Shown here: piece by piece, positions 14,496 to 25,718 of the stretch
How positions within the stretch are numbered: the first letter of the stretch is position 1
Layout: each line of letters starts with the position of its first letter
NCBI RefSeq assembly: GCF_020283565.1
Contig: NC_060065.1
Location: 32,476,409 to 32,540,408 of the forward strand
Reading direction: 5' to 3'
Origin: Trifolium pratense
Taxonomy: Eukaryota; Streptophyta; Magnoliopsida; Fabales; Fabaceae
DNA length: 64,000 nucleotides
Program-made: the position numbers and the translations under genes
Notes under the pieces: model-generated
What the model was told of the DNA's origin: nothing
Databases searched by the model: none
What the model saw: only the letters and a program-made list of their open reading frames with translations

Positions 14496-15674
14496 ATACC
14501 GGAGTAGTGGTAATTGTACGGGAAGTAGTAAAAATGTGTTAATTTAATTATTATTTTTATTACTATTATATTATATTTTATTGATACGAAGTTTTCACCG
14601 TTAATAGTGATGACTAATTTTCGTTGGGAATCTGTGGAGGACGTAAGGTGGATTATCCTCTCCCAATCGAATTTTCTTCGTATACATGAGACATGAATAA
14701 AATCTTGGACCAATTCATTGTTGGTAATATGTTAATTATTTTATATTCAACAATTATGTTAGAAAGAGTTTACGATGTTGTCAATAAGATTCGCAGGAGG
14801 ATAAATTATTGAGGAGAATTTAAGTTTAAGTTTTGGATGAACAATTTATTGACCAGATTTTAGTTGTCTGAGTGAATAAGTGAGTTAAAAGCGACAAGTT
14901 AAAAAATTGTTTATGATTATTTGTGCATTCTTCTTTTGGTTTAAACAGGTATGACCCATTCAAATTAAGTTTTGAACTATGGTCCTTCAAAATTAGTATA
15001 CAATACAACAACCACCAAAATAATTGAGAAATAAACTATTTATGTCATAAGAGACTTTTGAATAAGATTAAACGGTTCGGTGGATAGGATGATGGTGAAA
15101 ACTATAAAAAGAAAATTGTGACATAGTGATAGTTTTAAGGTGTAATTGGTCCAATATTTTTGGTTAGAAAAGTGTATCAACTAATGAAATCTTCATCGGT
15201 TTAATTTGGTTCAATTTTTAGTGTTTTTTAAAAATGAAATAGAATCAAACTAATCGATTAAGTGTGATTCAAGTTATTTCATCCCAACTAATCATTATGT
15301 CAACTTGTCAAGCAAATGTGTAATTAAATTGTCGCATTACATATTTATAATTTATAACTAAACGGAAAAAAAAAATCGGACTTTTCTTTCGGCCTGTTTG
15401 ACCTTTGAGTCAATTCCATGTAAGAACCTTCTAGGAGTTAAATGAAAAAAAATATGATGCAACATTTTATGACCTAAACGACAATTTTATATATAAATTA
15501 ATGATACATTCGACTAAAAAATTTAACATTTCTATCGAGTTAGAATATCATGGATTTAATATTTTAATGATACTCTTTAATTTATTTTATTTTTTTCTGA
15601 CTAAATACTCTTTAACTTATTTATTTTTTCCTGACTAAATACTCTTTAATTTAAAATTGTGAAAATAAAATTTT

Positions 15675-16474
15675 GACTTAAATGCACTTTTGGTCCCCCT
15701 ATTTTTAAAAAAATGAAGTTTTGGTCCCCCAATTTTAAAAACCAGTTTTTTAGTCCATCTATTTTCATTTTTTTAAAGTTTTGATCCCCATCCTATTTTG
15801 GGGTTAATTTTGTTGATGTGGCCTTGTAACTAATGATGTGGCAACATTCATGTGGACAAATTTAATATCCATGTCATTATTATATATTTTTAAATTCAAT
15901 AAAACTTTATTTATAAAATATTTTAATTATTAGAATTATATATTCAACTGAAATAATAATTGTTAAATCATGTGATTGTTTGTTTTTTTTTTTAGGTTTA
16001 ATAAATTAGAAGTTGTGAATTTTTGGAATTTTTATATTAATGAGTTTACGATGATGATATGATGATAAAACGTGATTATTTTGTTTTCTGGGTTGGTAAG
16101 AAGAGTAAGGATAACTGGATAAGTGGATGATGATAATGGGAGCTATGGATTGTTTGATGTGATTTTTGATGTTTTTGAATTATTTTTTGATTGATTTCTT
16201 TTTTAAAAATACTATAATTTTAATAATTAAATTATTTTATAAAATAAGTTTTATTGAATTAAAAACAAATAATGACATGGATATTAAATTTGTCCACGTG
16301 GACGCTGATATGCATTAGTGACAATGCCACATCAACAAAATTAGTCTTAAAATGGAATGAGGGATCAAAACTCAAAAAAAATTAAAATTGGGGGACTAAA
16401 AAGTTGATTTTTAAAATAAGGGGATCAAAACTTTATTTTTTTGAAAATAAGGGGATCAAAAGTACATTTAAACC
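15675..16474. mobile_element. Mutator-like foldback element, about 250-bp inverted arms
   Basis: Left arm starts TTAAATGCACTTTTGGTCCC; right arm ends GGATCAAAAGTACATTTAAA. The arms pair for roughly 250 bp, including shared blocks such as GACAAATTTAATATCCATG and its complement. Flanks carry a perfect 9-bp duplication TAAAATTTT (15666-15674 and 16475-16483), typical of MULEs. The right end lies 150 bp upstream of the TRM10 start codon, so the element forms most of that gene's proximal upstream region. Confidence 0.88.
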
Positions 16475-16623
16475 TAAAATTTTATATTTCTAACAAAAAA
16501 AAAAGTCATAATTTGGGAGCGAGGTAGTAGTAGAAAAAACTAAAATAAAATTGGGAAATGAAAGAGGAATTAGGGTCTTAAACAAATCTTCAAAATCTCA
16601 AATCAAACAAAACAATAACACAA

Positions 16624-19565
16624 ATGGAGCCAAACGGCGCCTCAGAAGCCGTAGTTCCACCGCCGCAGAAGCCTGAAACAGAACTAACCACCGAAAACAA
16701 CACCATCTCCTCAAATCCAACACTATCAAAAAACGCACAGAAGAAGCTAGCGAAGCAACAGAGATGGGAAGCAAAGAAAATAGAGAAGAAAGCAGCGGCG
16801 AAAGAACAGAAGAAGAAAGAACTCGAACGGAAAAGGAAGGAATGGGATGAAAGTCTCGCTAATATGAGTGAAGAAGAAAGAACGAAGTTAATTGAATCGC
16901 GAATTAGTCTCCGGAAAGAGAGAATGGAAAAAACTTTAGAAGAGAAACAATGCAGAAAAGAGAGACTTGTTAAAGCTAAAGAACATGGACAAAACGTCGT
17001 CGTTGATCTTGAATTCTCTCATCTCATGATTTCTTCAGAAATTCGTAGCCTCGTTCAACAGGTTATTTCATCATTTTTGTTTAAATTTTTCATTTTTTTA
17101 TTGTCATTGTGTAGTTTATTTAATTACATGATAGAAATATTCGTCTTAAAAATCAAGTATTTTTTAATGTAAAAATTATATTTTTAGATTCTTTAACATG
17201 TGCCCGTAGGACAATAGACCATTGTTTTTAATATGGGTTGTTTGGATTGATTCGTAATTATTGTGAAATTGTTTGGGGAAGCTTATGGAAATGACTTAAC
17301 AAAGTTGTTTTCAAGCTTATTTTTCGTAGGTTCTCTCTATATTAACTTATAAAAAGGCCAAATGCATTCAAGGGTTTTAAGTTTCACATTTGTAACAGTT
17401 ATGTCCTAAAGTTTTTCATGTAACAGTTAGGTCTTTTAAGTGTTTTAGGTAACAAATAGGTCATTTTAAGTTTCAAACCGGTTGCACCTTTACCCTTATA
17501 TCAAAACAGTTTGACTTTATTTTATCTTTCGGTATTATATAAATAGCTTATACGTAAATACTTATATGAGTGTATGTTATATGCTCTACAAAAAGGGCGT
17601 GTTCTATAAGTGCTTAATTAAGTTGTTTATCCAAACATGATCTAAATCGGTGTTGCAATCTTCACATTGGATATAAGACTATATAAGTGGAAATTCGGCA
17701 AACTCTACCTCGAGAGTTTCAACACTGCTTAATTACATGATAACTGTGATGAAACTAAAAGAGACATGTGTTATTTCATATGAAGCATTGACACAGATAC
17801 GGGATATGACACTAATACACAAACACTGATAATAATGTAAGAAAATGAAAGTGACTATGTAAGTATGTAATTGCATTACTGCACGCCTTTAATATAAAAT
17901 GTTGGTACTACATAACATATATCATCTAAACCTCTTGTATTATACAGTTTACATATTTTTTATTGTGTATTGGTAAATGATGGAATGTAACTAATATATG
18001 TGTAGATAATGTATTGCTATGCGGCGAATGGAAGGTGTGAGTCCCCCGCACATCTTTGGCTAACTGGCTGCGAAGGAGAGATGGATGATCAATTGAAAAA
18101 GATACCGGGATTTGATAAGTGGATAATTGAGAAGGAAGATAAGTCATATATTGAAGTATTGCAAGATCGTAAGGATGATATGGTGTATCTAACGGCTGAT
18201 TCGGAGACTGTTCTTGAAGAGCTTGATTTGAAAAAGATATATATAATTGGTGGGTTAGTGGATAGGAATCGGAATAAGGGGATAACTCTGGAGAAAGCAC
18301 AAAAGCAAGGAATTCAAACGGCTAAACTCCCTATTGGTAATTTCTTGACGATGTCCAGTTCCCAGGTATTGTTCATATATTAATACATTTAACCCTTTTG
18401 TTTTTGCATTGGATTTTGTGTTAATTTTAACCTTAAAAAAAAAAAAAAGTACTTTCGTCGATGGATGGATTGTATATTGGATTCTCTTCTGCAGTGGAAG
18501 TGCTTCCACTATCACAGGAAACACAAGGATGCGAAGAGATTGAGAGAAAATAGGTAATTATAACGAGAGAGCGAGAGCGAGAGAGAGAGGGAGGGAGGGA
18601 GGGAGGGAGGGAGTAATCAAAAGAGAGATAGAAAAAATGGAGGGGACTGGAGATTGATCCTAATATAGAGGATCTGGATCCACCAGTAGGCTCTTTTACA
18701 TTGCAGAGTCACAAGTGATAATACTCCCTCCGGTCCTAAATATAAGAGAAAGTTTACTTTTTAGATTCATTGAAAATCTAATGCATCTGGTTCATAATAT
18801 AGTCTAGATACATTAGATTCTCAATGAATCTAAAAAGTAAACTTCATCTTATATTTAGGACCGGAGGGAGTAATAGCAGAGTGAATCGCCATTTAGGGCT
18901 TAAATTATCGTGGTTAGACAATTTGATGTATGAAACCTATGAAATTACAAAATGATCTATGAAATTATGATTTGGTTTATCAATTTGTCTTGTTGGGTCA
19001 ATCAATTTAGTTGCACAAAATGTGTCAAAAGGACCAATGTCATTGAGTTTTTTCAAATTTCACGCATCATTTTAGAATTTTGTTGATTTCAAATACCAAA
19101 TTGACTGACCCTTTATAGATGTTAGACTAAATTGGCGATTCACTTGATGGCACTGTCTAAAGGAACCAATGTGATTGAGGATCTTCAATTTTATGGTTCA
19201 TTTTGAAATTTTATGAATTTCAAGTATCAAATTGCCCTTGATGGCACTTGTGTCTAAGACATTTTATTTCTCATTTGAGTTTTCAGGTTCTTACTGTGAA
19301 TCAAGTTTTAGAAATAATTCTCAAGTTTCTAGAGACAAGGGATTGGAAAACTTCTTTCTTTGCGGTTATCCCTCAGAGGAAAAGAACTCAAGCTGATTCA
19401 GAAGGAAATGCGGATAATACTGTAGAGGAAGAGAAAGAGTGCGAACAAAATGATGATCTAATGGCATGCAAAAATCAATGTGTTGAAGAGGAAGAGATTG
19501 AGCAAAAAGATGATCTAATGGCAAGTAAAAAGCAATGTGTTGAGGAGATCCCTTCTAACTGTTAG
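16624..19565 (+). CDS. TRM10: TRM10-type tRNA (guanine(9)-N1)-methyltransferase
   Basis: Three exons, 16624-17061, 18006-18365 and 19287-19565, all with GT-AG introns in phase 0, giving 358 residues. Residues 1-50 are disordered; 55-125 are strongly basic and alpha-helical (KNAQKKLAKQQRWEAKK onward), as in TRM10 N-termini that contact tRNA. The SPOUT methyltransferase core follows: VVVDLEFSHLM, YLTADSETVLEELD, YIIGGLVDRNRNKGITL (with the conserved Asp), AKLPIGNFL and LTVNQVLEIILKFLETRDW. These enzymes use S-adenosylmethionine to make m1G (some also m1A) at position 9 of tRNAs. The C-terminal 45 residues hold an acidic tandem repeat (NDDLMACKNQCVEEEE, then KDDLMASKKQCVEE) probably outside the fold. 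Intron 2 contains a Stowaway MITE and a possible cryptic exon. Exon borders are inferred from splice consensus and family match. Confidence 0.93.
18495..18553 (+). other. Possible cryptic/alternative exon in TRM10 intron 2
   Basis: A 59-base segment with an upstream CTCTTCTGCAG acceptor and a downstream GTAATT donor. Joined to exon 2 it stays open for 19 codons (WKCFHYHRKHKDAKRLREN), but joining it to exon 3 shifts the frame to an early stop. If used it would make a truncated or decay-prone transcript. No homology was recognised. Confidence 0.3.
18589..18614. repeat. (GGGA)n microsatellite within a GA-rich tract
   Basis: The GA-rich tract begins near 18560 and ends in about six GGGA units. 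It lies inside TRM10 intron 2. Confidence 0.85.
18724..18870. mobile_element. Stowaway MITE, 147 bp, in TRM10 intron 2
   Basis: Ends CTCCCTCCGGTCCTAAATAT and ATATTTAGGACCGGAGGGAG form a perfect inverted repeat, flanked by TA on both sides. The interior is also largely palindromic. It has the same length and core (ATAATATAGTCTA) as 32636-32782 and is an ancestor-like match to 63790-63944. Confidence 0.95.
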
Positions 19566-19914
19566 AATAGTCACTGCCCAAAGTATTGCTACAAACTTGC
19601 TGATGGCGTGTGTGTAGAGTGTAGAACCGGAAAGGCAACACATGACACTAGTTTCAAATCAGAGCTGCAAGTGCAATTTTCATGCTGACATAGAGAATTA
19701 GCACAATATTTATGTTTTTTTTGTTTGACAAATCTGTGACTGGATTTTCTCTGAGGTGTTATCTCCCTTATGCCAACATTTTCTTCAGTTTTTGGATCAT
19801 TTGCATTTATGTTATTTTGCAACACAAAAGTGTTTGTCTTGTATGTACCTATTGTGGCAAAGCCACACATGCATGCTTGGTATAGTTGAGTTGGTTAAGC
19901 ACCAGTGAGAACAG

Positions 19915-20405
19915 GATTAAATAAGTTTTTGGTCCAATAAATATTTTGAATTTTGTTTTTAATCCCTATAAAAAATTCCAGCGTCCCCCAAATATTTTGT
20001 CACAATTTTTGGTCCCTATTCTTAATCAACTCTACAGTACTTTCGAATTTTCCAATGATTTTTTTTTTATTTATGTTTATAATATTATAAGAATTATTCT
20101 CACTCAAATTTAGAATTTTTTTAACATAAATAAATTATTTATGAATTTTTAAGTGCACCATTGGGAAGATGATTAAATAAGTTTTTCGTCCTATAAATAT
20201 TTTGAATTTTCTTTTTAATTCCTATAAAATATTTCAACGTTCCCCAAATATTTTGTCACAATTTTTGGTCCCTATTCTTAATCAACTCTGGAGTACTTTC
20301 AAATTTTTGAATGATTTTTTGTATTTATGTTTATAATATTATAAGAATTATTCTCACAAATTTATAATTTTTTTTAACATAAATTATTTATGAATTTTCA
20401 AGTCC
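19915..20405. repeat. Two tandem copies of a 256-bp repeat
   Basis: Both copies begin GATTAAATAAGTTTTT (19915 and 20171) and share CCCCAAATATTTTGTCACAA, GTCCCTATTCTTAATCAACT and TTATAATATTATAAGAATTA. The second copy is slightly shorter. The GTCCCTA-type motifs resemble pieces of plant DNA-transposon ends, but no terminal structure was found. Confidence 0.85.
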
Positions 20406-20439
20406 AAAAACCTTAACATTTGCAAAAGATTTTTTTTTT

Positions 20440-20560
20440 GTCAAGTAGACTAGCGATTAAATTTCACTTTTTAAGGTGAATAAATGAGTGCACCAAGGTT
20501 CGAACCCCGATCCCATATTATATGCAATATTCTATGTTTATGGGATGTAGCTCATGAGAA
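20440..20560 (+). repeat. SINE-like fragment
   Basis: GTAGACTAGCGATTAAATTT followed about 35 bases later by GGTTCGAACCCCG, a good B box, then ATATGCAATATT. Related fragments lie at 23166-23310, and in reverse near 32140-32205. Confidence 0.45.
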
Positions 20561-21226
20561 TTGCAAAAGAAAATTTCTATAATATACTATACGTGACTAA
20601 AAAAAATTGAAATTTTGAATGATATACATGAATTGACTGAAAAGCAATAACTGAAAATCGTAACAGAAAATATTTACGAGACTAAAACTTGTTGAATTTT
20701 CTAAAAAAGCCAAATAATATATTAAATTTTTTTAAGCACAAGATGTGCCTGAAGTAGTGTTTACGATTATCACACTCAAAAGAAACATAACAACATCAAA
20801 TCAATAAGCCTAAACAAGCATAAGGATTTAGCAACCAAAGATTTACATCGAAACAAAAATCTTTTTTGCTAGCTCTCAACCACCACCACACAAGTAATTT
20901 GATATTGTAAATCAACTTGTCGGACGGTGATTCCTTATGGCTAAATACTCTGTAATTTCTTTCTTTTTTTTCTAAATAGTTCAAATTGAAGCTAATCAAA
21001 TTGCTTGAAGACACACCCTGATATCTTCGTGGAAACAATGAGCTGCGCAAAACTCAAGTGCAAAAGGAGTAAGATAACATGATATATTGTGGTACACAGA
21101 CCAAAAAAAAAAACTCACTAGAATTATTTTAATAAGGAATTTGAATAGTATACATGAAGTATTAAGTTTGATTCTTATTGGTTCAATTATAAAAAAAAGA
21201 AAAATCACAAACCAAATTTTTGTAGG

Positions 21227-21395
21227 TGAATTCTTCGGTACACATATTATGTGGATATGTACCGCTATATTTGCTGAGTGGATGATTCTAATTGGTTTAC
21301 AAATAGTATTTATTGATTTTTCTATATTAAATACTATTTGTGGACCAATCAGAATCATCCATCTAAGCCGTGTATTGGTACATGTGTATACCTCA
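21227..21395. mobile_element. Small inverted-repeat element (MITE-like)
   Basis: Centre is a long hairpin: GGATGATTCTAATTGGTTTA (21281) pairs with ACCAATCAGAATCATCC (ending 21361). GGTACACAT outside the left stem pairs with the ATGTGTATACC region on the right. No clean target duplication was found, so the ends are approximate. Confidence 0.5.
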
Positions 21396-21401
21396 CTTTT
21401 C

Positions 21402-21512
21402 TTAATGATATTATGATACAACAATATACAACCCATGGTATTGTATCAGTCAATTTTTTTTACTGATATTGTGATACAACAATATACAACCTATGGTATT
21501 GTATATCAGTCA
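21402..21512. repeat. Two-copy imperfect direct repeat, about 50 bp
   Basis: ATGATACAACAATATACAAC and the following CATGGTATTGTAT recur about 58 bases later as GTGATACAACAATATACAAC and CTATGGTATTGTATATCAG. Confidence 0.75.
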
Positions 21513-21657
21513 AAAAAAAAAAAAAAAAGCTCATATTACTTTACTTACGGTAATTCGTACCTGATTACATCAACGGGAAATGAAAAAACAAAAACAAGTT
21601 AATTTTTTTTTCTTACTCAAAATCTACTTTAGATCTTTTTTGTGACCAAAACAAGGG

Positions 21658-21826
21658 GGGAATGGATTCTCTCAAGTGTGATTTACACTTGAGAGAATAA
21701 AGTGTAATCTAACACCATCTAAATTTATTTTCTCTAAATTTTTATATGTTTATCTCTCTTGATCAATGGTAACAAACCACACTTTATTCTCTCAAGTGTA
21801 AATTACACTTGAGAGAATCCATTCCC
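21658..21826. mobile_element. Mutator-type MITE, 169 bp
   Basis: GGGAATGGATTCTCTCAAGT at the left and its complement at the right form a long inverted repeat. Each arm is itself palindromic around ACACTTGAGAG. A perfect 9-bp duplication AAACAAGGG flanks it (21649-21657 and 21827-21835), indicating a MULE-mobilised MITE. Confidence 0.9.
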
Positions 21827-22120
21827 AAACAAGGGTGTGTTTGACTGTTTGTAACGGTGGATATAATAATATAGTAACTGTTTTGATAAATTAAATTAAA
21901 GGTGGATTTTTTCTATAAAATAAATTGAAGGTTCATTATTGTACTTGTACTATAATGTAGTATTTGGAAAAAAAATGTATTTGGATTAAATTGTTTGTAA
22001 CGGAAAAAACAGTGGTTACTCTTTCAACATTATTTCCTTAAACTGAAAAAATAAAAATGACTTTATCTTATGTTCTTTGAATTACTATCACCTTAATTAT
22101 AATGCAATTCTACATACCCT

Positions 22121-22128
22121 CTATAAAA
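22121..22128 (+). promoter_or_regulatory. TATA box of the small membrane-protein gene
   Basis: CTATAAAA lies about 50 bases upstream of the ATG at 22174, a plausible position for a short leader. Confidence 0.55.
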
Positions 22129-22173
22129 TCCATTTAGAATAATCACATTTGTGAACAACTCACATTGTCTAAA

Positions 22174-22368
22174 ATGAACAAACATAAGCGATTCAGCGAT
22201 AACAGGGTTTTGGCAACATTTCTTATGGTGTTACTTTTGGTTTTAGCTGCTGCAATTTTTCCTTACATGATGATACCTGAACCTCCCATTTTTTTATTAC
22301 TATTGTTATGTTGTATTCCTGTTTTTGTGTTATTTTATTTTCTTTTTCTTGTAATTTTCATTTGGTGA
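22174..22368 (+). CDS. OSR/ARGOS-like two-pass membrane microprotein (64 aa)
   Basis: Intronless. The start chosen is the first ATG, 22174. After a short basic, polar N-terminus (MNKHKRFSDNR) come hydrophobic helix 1 (LATFLMVLLLVLAAAIF, about residues 12-28), a proline turn (PYMMIPEPP, 29-37) and hydrophobic helix 2 (FLLLLLCCIPVFVLFYF, 39-55) ending in IW. This helix-PxxxxPxPP-helix layout matches the OSR core of ARGOS, ARL and OSR1, small endomembrane proteins that promote organ growth. Those proteins are usually 80-140 residues with a longer N-terminus, so this is a minimal version. The protein at 42285-42464 has the same layout. The function is inferred only from topology. Confidence 0.55.
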   Translation: MNKHKRFSDNRVLATFLMVLLLVLAAAIFPYMMIPEPPIFLLLLLCCIPVFVLFYFLFLVIFIW

Positions 22369-23990
22369 AATCAATGGTCAGAGACTGATGTTGAAGGTGT
22401 TTGTCTGCTTCAACGGTAGATCGTTTTTTCTCTTCAAGAGGAGACATATTTTCTCGTCCTGAAGTATTGAGGTATTTTTAGCTTATTGGAGTCAGTGTGC
22501 CTATTTTGTTTTCTTTCTAGTGTATTTTTTGGTGTTTGTTATTTTCGGCAGTTTATGTTTTTTTTTTGTTTGAATGTTGGATTTTTTATTGTGTATACTT
22601 GTCGTATCTTTTTGTATTATACGGCACCCTTTTGTATTCTAAACTTTTTATTGTCTTTTTCGCGTATGTATAATATTTGCCATTAAAAAAATACTGCAGC
22701 ACAAAGTTTACATCTTCAATATAGGTGATTTAGATTTTTAGGGGAAAAAAAAATAATATTTGGATTGATCATGAATGCCATAAGCAAATAACATAGAGGA
22801 AGTTTTATAGTTTATATTTTATTATTATTATTTTTGGATTTATATACGAAATAATAAATACTACATAAAACTCACTAAAAAAGAGATATTGGATTCAAAT
22901 ATGGATATTACTGAATATTATTTTTTCTCTTATGAAGAAGTCTTTGTGAGAGGTCTCCAAATGGAGACAATAATATGTTTAGGAAGTCTTTGCGAGAGGT
23001 CTCCATATTTTTTTTACTGATGTATAAAGATATATATTAGCATATGAGAGATCTATGTCATTCATTCTTTGTCCAAATGGAGACAACAATATGTTTAGGA
23101 GGTCTCCAAATGAGAGATCTATCTCATTCATTCTTTGTTCATGTTCACCTTTTTATGCAATATTTTTGGTCAAGTAGTTTAGTAACTAAAATTTTAGTAT
23201 TTTTAAGGTGAATAAGTGAAGTGTCTGAGATTTGGGATTCGAATTTCAACTTTTACATATAAAATTTGATGTCCCTACTAACTCAACTAAACTCACGAAA
23301 ACTGATCTTTGCATTTTTATTCAGTTGTTTAGAGAGAAAATTATAAGGAAAAAATTAATAAATTTATTCAGAATTGGATGGTCGGTGGTGATCTATAAAA
23401 TTGCTATGAAGTTAATTTGTCAAAAATAAAGATAGATTACTGCTATGTAGAAAAAGTAAAGGGTTATGTAGATAAAAAATAATTAAAAAAAAAATCTTAT
23501 TATAGTGATTTTTCTTGAGCTTCTCACGCCTCCCAGAAAATTGGAAAATACCCCGCTCAGATTTTAAAACTCGAAGTGTGTTTTTAAAATTTTAAATTCT
23601 ATAATTTGAACTGCGAAAAAAAAAAAAAATAGAAATGAGGATGCAGAATACATTACCATCTCATTAGAACAAATTCAACAACATAATGGACCAATATATC
23701 AACAACAACATAAATTAAACACAAACAAGAACATGAATGAACTAAAGCGATTACTTCATCTTCATTGGGTTTAGTCATACAAAATTTTAGATGTTATTTC
23801 AAAATTTTATATTAAATAAAAAAATAATTTAAGATCTGAACCGTCTAATCTTAATAATCAAACGACTTTGTAACACTGAATGCATGTAATCTGATTTCCT
23901 AATATGACATCCATAAAAAATGTCAGAGATCAAGATATCACGAAGAATATAGAGTTAATTATTAGTGAGAAACTGGTTAGAGTCTATTAT
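22369..23990. other. Intergenic region, no gene recognised
   Basis: The first 300 bp are T-rich and probably the 3' UTR of the microprotein gene. 22930-23150 contains locally repeated AGAGGTCTCCAAATG-type blocks, and 23004-23050 is a fragment of the Stowaway family at 23998. A SINE-like fragment lies at 23166-23310. Nothing else is supported. Confidence 0.55.
23166..23310 (+). repeat. SINE-like fragment
   Basis: GGTCAAGTAGTTTAGTAACT followed by TAAGGTGAATAAGTGA and GGGATTCGAATTTC (weak B box), in the same order as 20440-20560. Confidence 0.4.
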
Positions 23991-23997
23991 TCTATTA

Positions 23998-24248
23998 CTC
24001 TATCCGTTCCAAAATAATTGTCACATTTTACTTCTGCACACTTGTCGATGCATAATTTTGATCATTAATATTTTTAGTTGTGTATTATTATAAATTATGA
24101 AAAATTAATATTTTGATAGTACTCATCGAGACAAATATAACAAATCTCATATGCTAATATTTATCTTTATACATCAGTAAAAAAATATGGTTAAAGTAGT
24201 TTGTATGAATAGTGCACACAGTCACAATAATTTTGAAACGAAGAGAAT
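23998..24248. mobile_element. Stowaway-like MITE, 251 bp
   Basis: Left end CTCTATCCGTTCCAAAATAA and right end TTTTGAAACGAAGAGAA are imperfect complements, flanked by TA. An inner segment (ATGCTAATATTTATCTTTAT) is the reverse complement of part of 23004-23050, so another fragment of the family lies 1 kb away. Confidence 0.75.
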
Positions 24249-24293
24249 AGTTATACTAGTTGAGTTCTAAAAATAAAATTAATATGTGCTCAC

Positions 24294-24586
24294 AGGGACG
24301 GATCTATTCATGTTAATATGTGGGCAAGTGCCTCACTAATATTTCAATGTTAGTATATATATATATATATATATATATATGTAGCATAATTATTTGACAC
24401 AGATATAATTTATCTACTCCATCATGATGTGCTTTTTAAAAAATGCAAATTTTTTCTCTTGGGATAAACCAATGTATGTTCTATAACTTTTCCCCCAACA
24501 CCAATCAATTTTGTCATTTTTTTTTCCGATAAAATTTGTCAAATTTGTGGAAGCTAAAAATATATATTTAAGAAAATGCAATTGCA

Positions 24587-24648
<62 letters not shown>

Positions 24649-24741
24649 AGTTTCTTATGGTTCTTTCTACGGGAGATAATTATATTTGAGACGTTTGAAA
24701 CACTAAACATTGTCCCCATATTTTAAAATTCCTAGAGCCGT
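24294..24741. mobile_element. Possible hAT-like remnant with AT microsatellites
   Basis: Left end CAGGGACGGATCTATT resembles hAT termini, and GAGCCGTCAT at the right is a partial complement. Possible flanking 8-mers are TGTGCTCA and TGTGCACA (7 of 8). (AT)n runs occupy 24354-24380 and 24590-24645. The right end is uncertain. Confidence 0.4.
24590..24645. repeat. (TA)n microsatellite
   Basis: A perfect dinucleotide run of about 28 units. Confidence 0.95.
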
Positions 24742-25438
24742 CATTGTGCACATTTGATCATCTTTTGATCAATTAATACTTCAGTATTAAAGAGTTTTTC
24801 ATCATATCAAACTCTCATACTTATTTTTCTTATGAATTAGATTTTCATCTCTTCGATCCCGTGCTTTCTAACAAAAGCCTAATTTGAGTAATATTTTTTG
24901 TCATAAATTAAATTGGGCTACAACTTACAAGAAACATTTCAATAGAGTAAATTAAGTCTAATTTTTATTTGCAATAATTTATTTATTGTGCATGCCTATA
25001 ATACATTAATTCTCCAAAGCAAAGCCACTAGCTTCTTTCCTAGTCCGTATCACTTGTTTCCTTCAAGTTGGTCATTAACCAGAGACTTAGGTACAAGAAA
25101 GAGGATTGTTGTTCTTTTTTAGAAATGGGAGGTGATTTAGTAAAAGATCACACACTAGGGGGTGTAGTTTTTATGAAGGCATATGTTTTTTTAGGGGTGC
25201 AAAAAATAACCTGTTACAATGCAAAGTCCACAACCACATCCAAATCAAATCTTAAAAATCCAGTTAATTCTAAAATGAAATTTAACCAATCCATTTACAT
25301 ATGGTTGGTTATCCAAATATGAAAACCGATTATTTATATCCAAAACCTATTTTATTTTTTAAAAAAACCAATAAACCATTCTCCGTGAATCCCCAATTTC
25401 GATTTGAAAATACACAACAAAAAATTGATATAACCTGC

Positions 25439-25441
<3 letters not shown>

Positions 25442-25470
<29 letters not shown>
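25442..25470. repeat. (GA)n microsatellite
   Basis: A perfect run of GA units inside the hAT-like element. Confidence 0.9.
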
Positions 25471-25655
25471 TGAGGGGGAGAAACAGAGAGAAAGTGAGAG
25501 CAAGAGAGTGAAGGAGAACGGACAGTGGTCAAAACGCGCCGACGGACGTGGCCGGAGTCATGACGGCAAGCTTCCATCCCTTTTATATTCTTCTTCGATT
25601 TCCAATCATGTACCAAATGCAGATCTGAAATACTAGAGAGGGAGAAACAAACGCA

Positions 25656-25660
<5 letters not shown>

Positions 25661-25712
<52 letters not shown>
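25661..25712. repeat. (GA)n microsatellite
   Basis: A perfect run of about 26 GA units. The Arg-Glu and Leu-Ser open frames across it are artefacts. Confidence 0.95.

Positions 25713-25718
<6 letters not shown>

Larger units (their letters stand above)
13295..15665. other. Intergenic AT-rich stretch, no gene recognised
   Basis: No convincing coding region. It contains two related SINE-like repeats (listed separately) and a block around 14575-14690 whose reverse complement resembles the 3' part of the SINE-like repeat at 48075-48290. Confidence 0.6.
19566..21225. other. TRM10 3' flank and intergenic DNA
   Basis: The first 200 bp or so are probably TRM10 3' UTR. The rest holds a 256-bp tandem duplication and a SINE-like fragment (listed separately). 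No gene was recognised between 20570 and 21225. Confidence 0.55.

Noticed and set aside
20996..21436. 146-codon minus-strand frame with a few cysteines, possibly a defensin-like peptide
   Set aside because: The cysteine spacing fits no known pattern and the frame runs through an inverted-repeat element.
22486..22686. 66-codon hydrophobic frame downstream of the first microprotein
   Set aside because: A T-rich reading of the probable 3' UTR, no homology; lacks the proline turn of the neighbouring protein.
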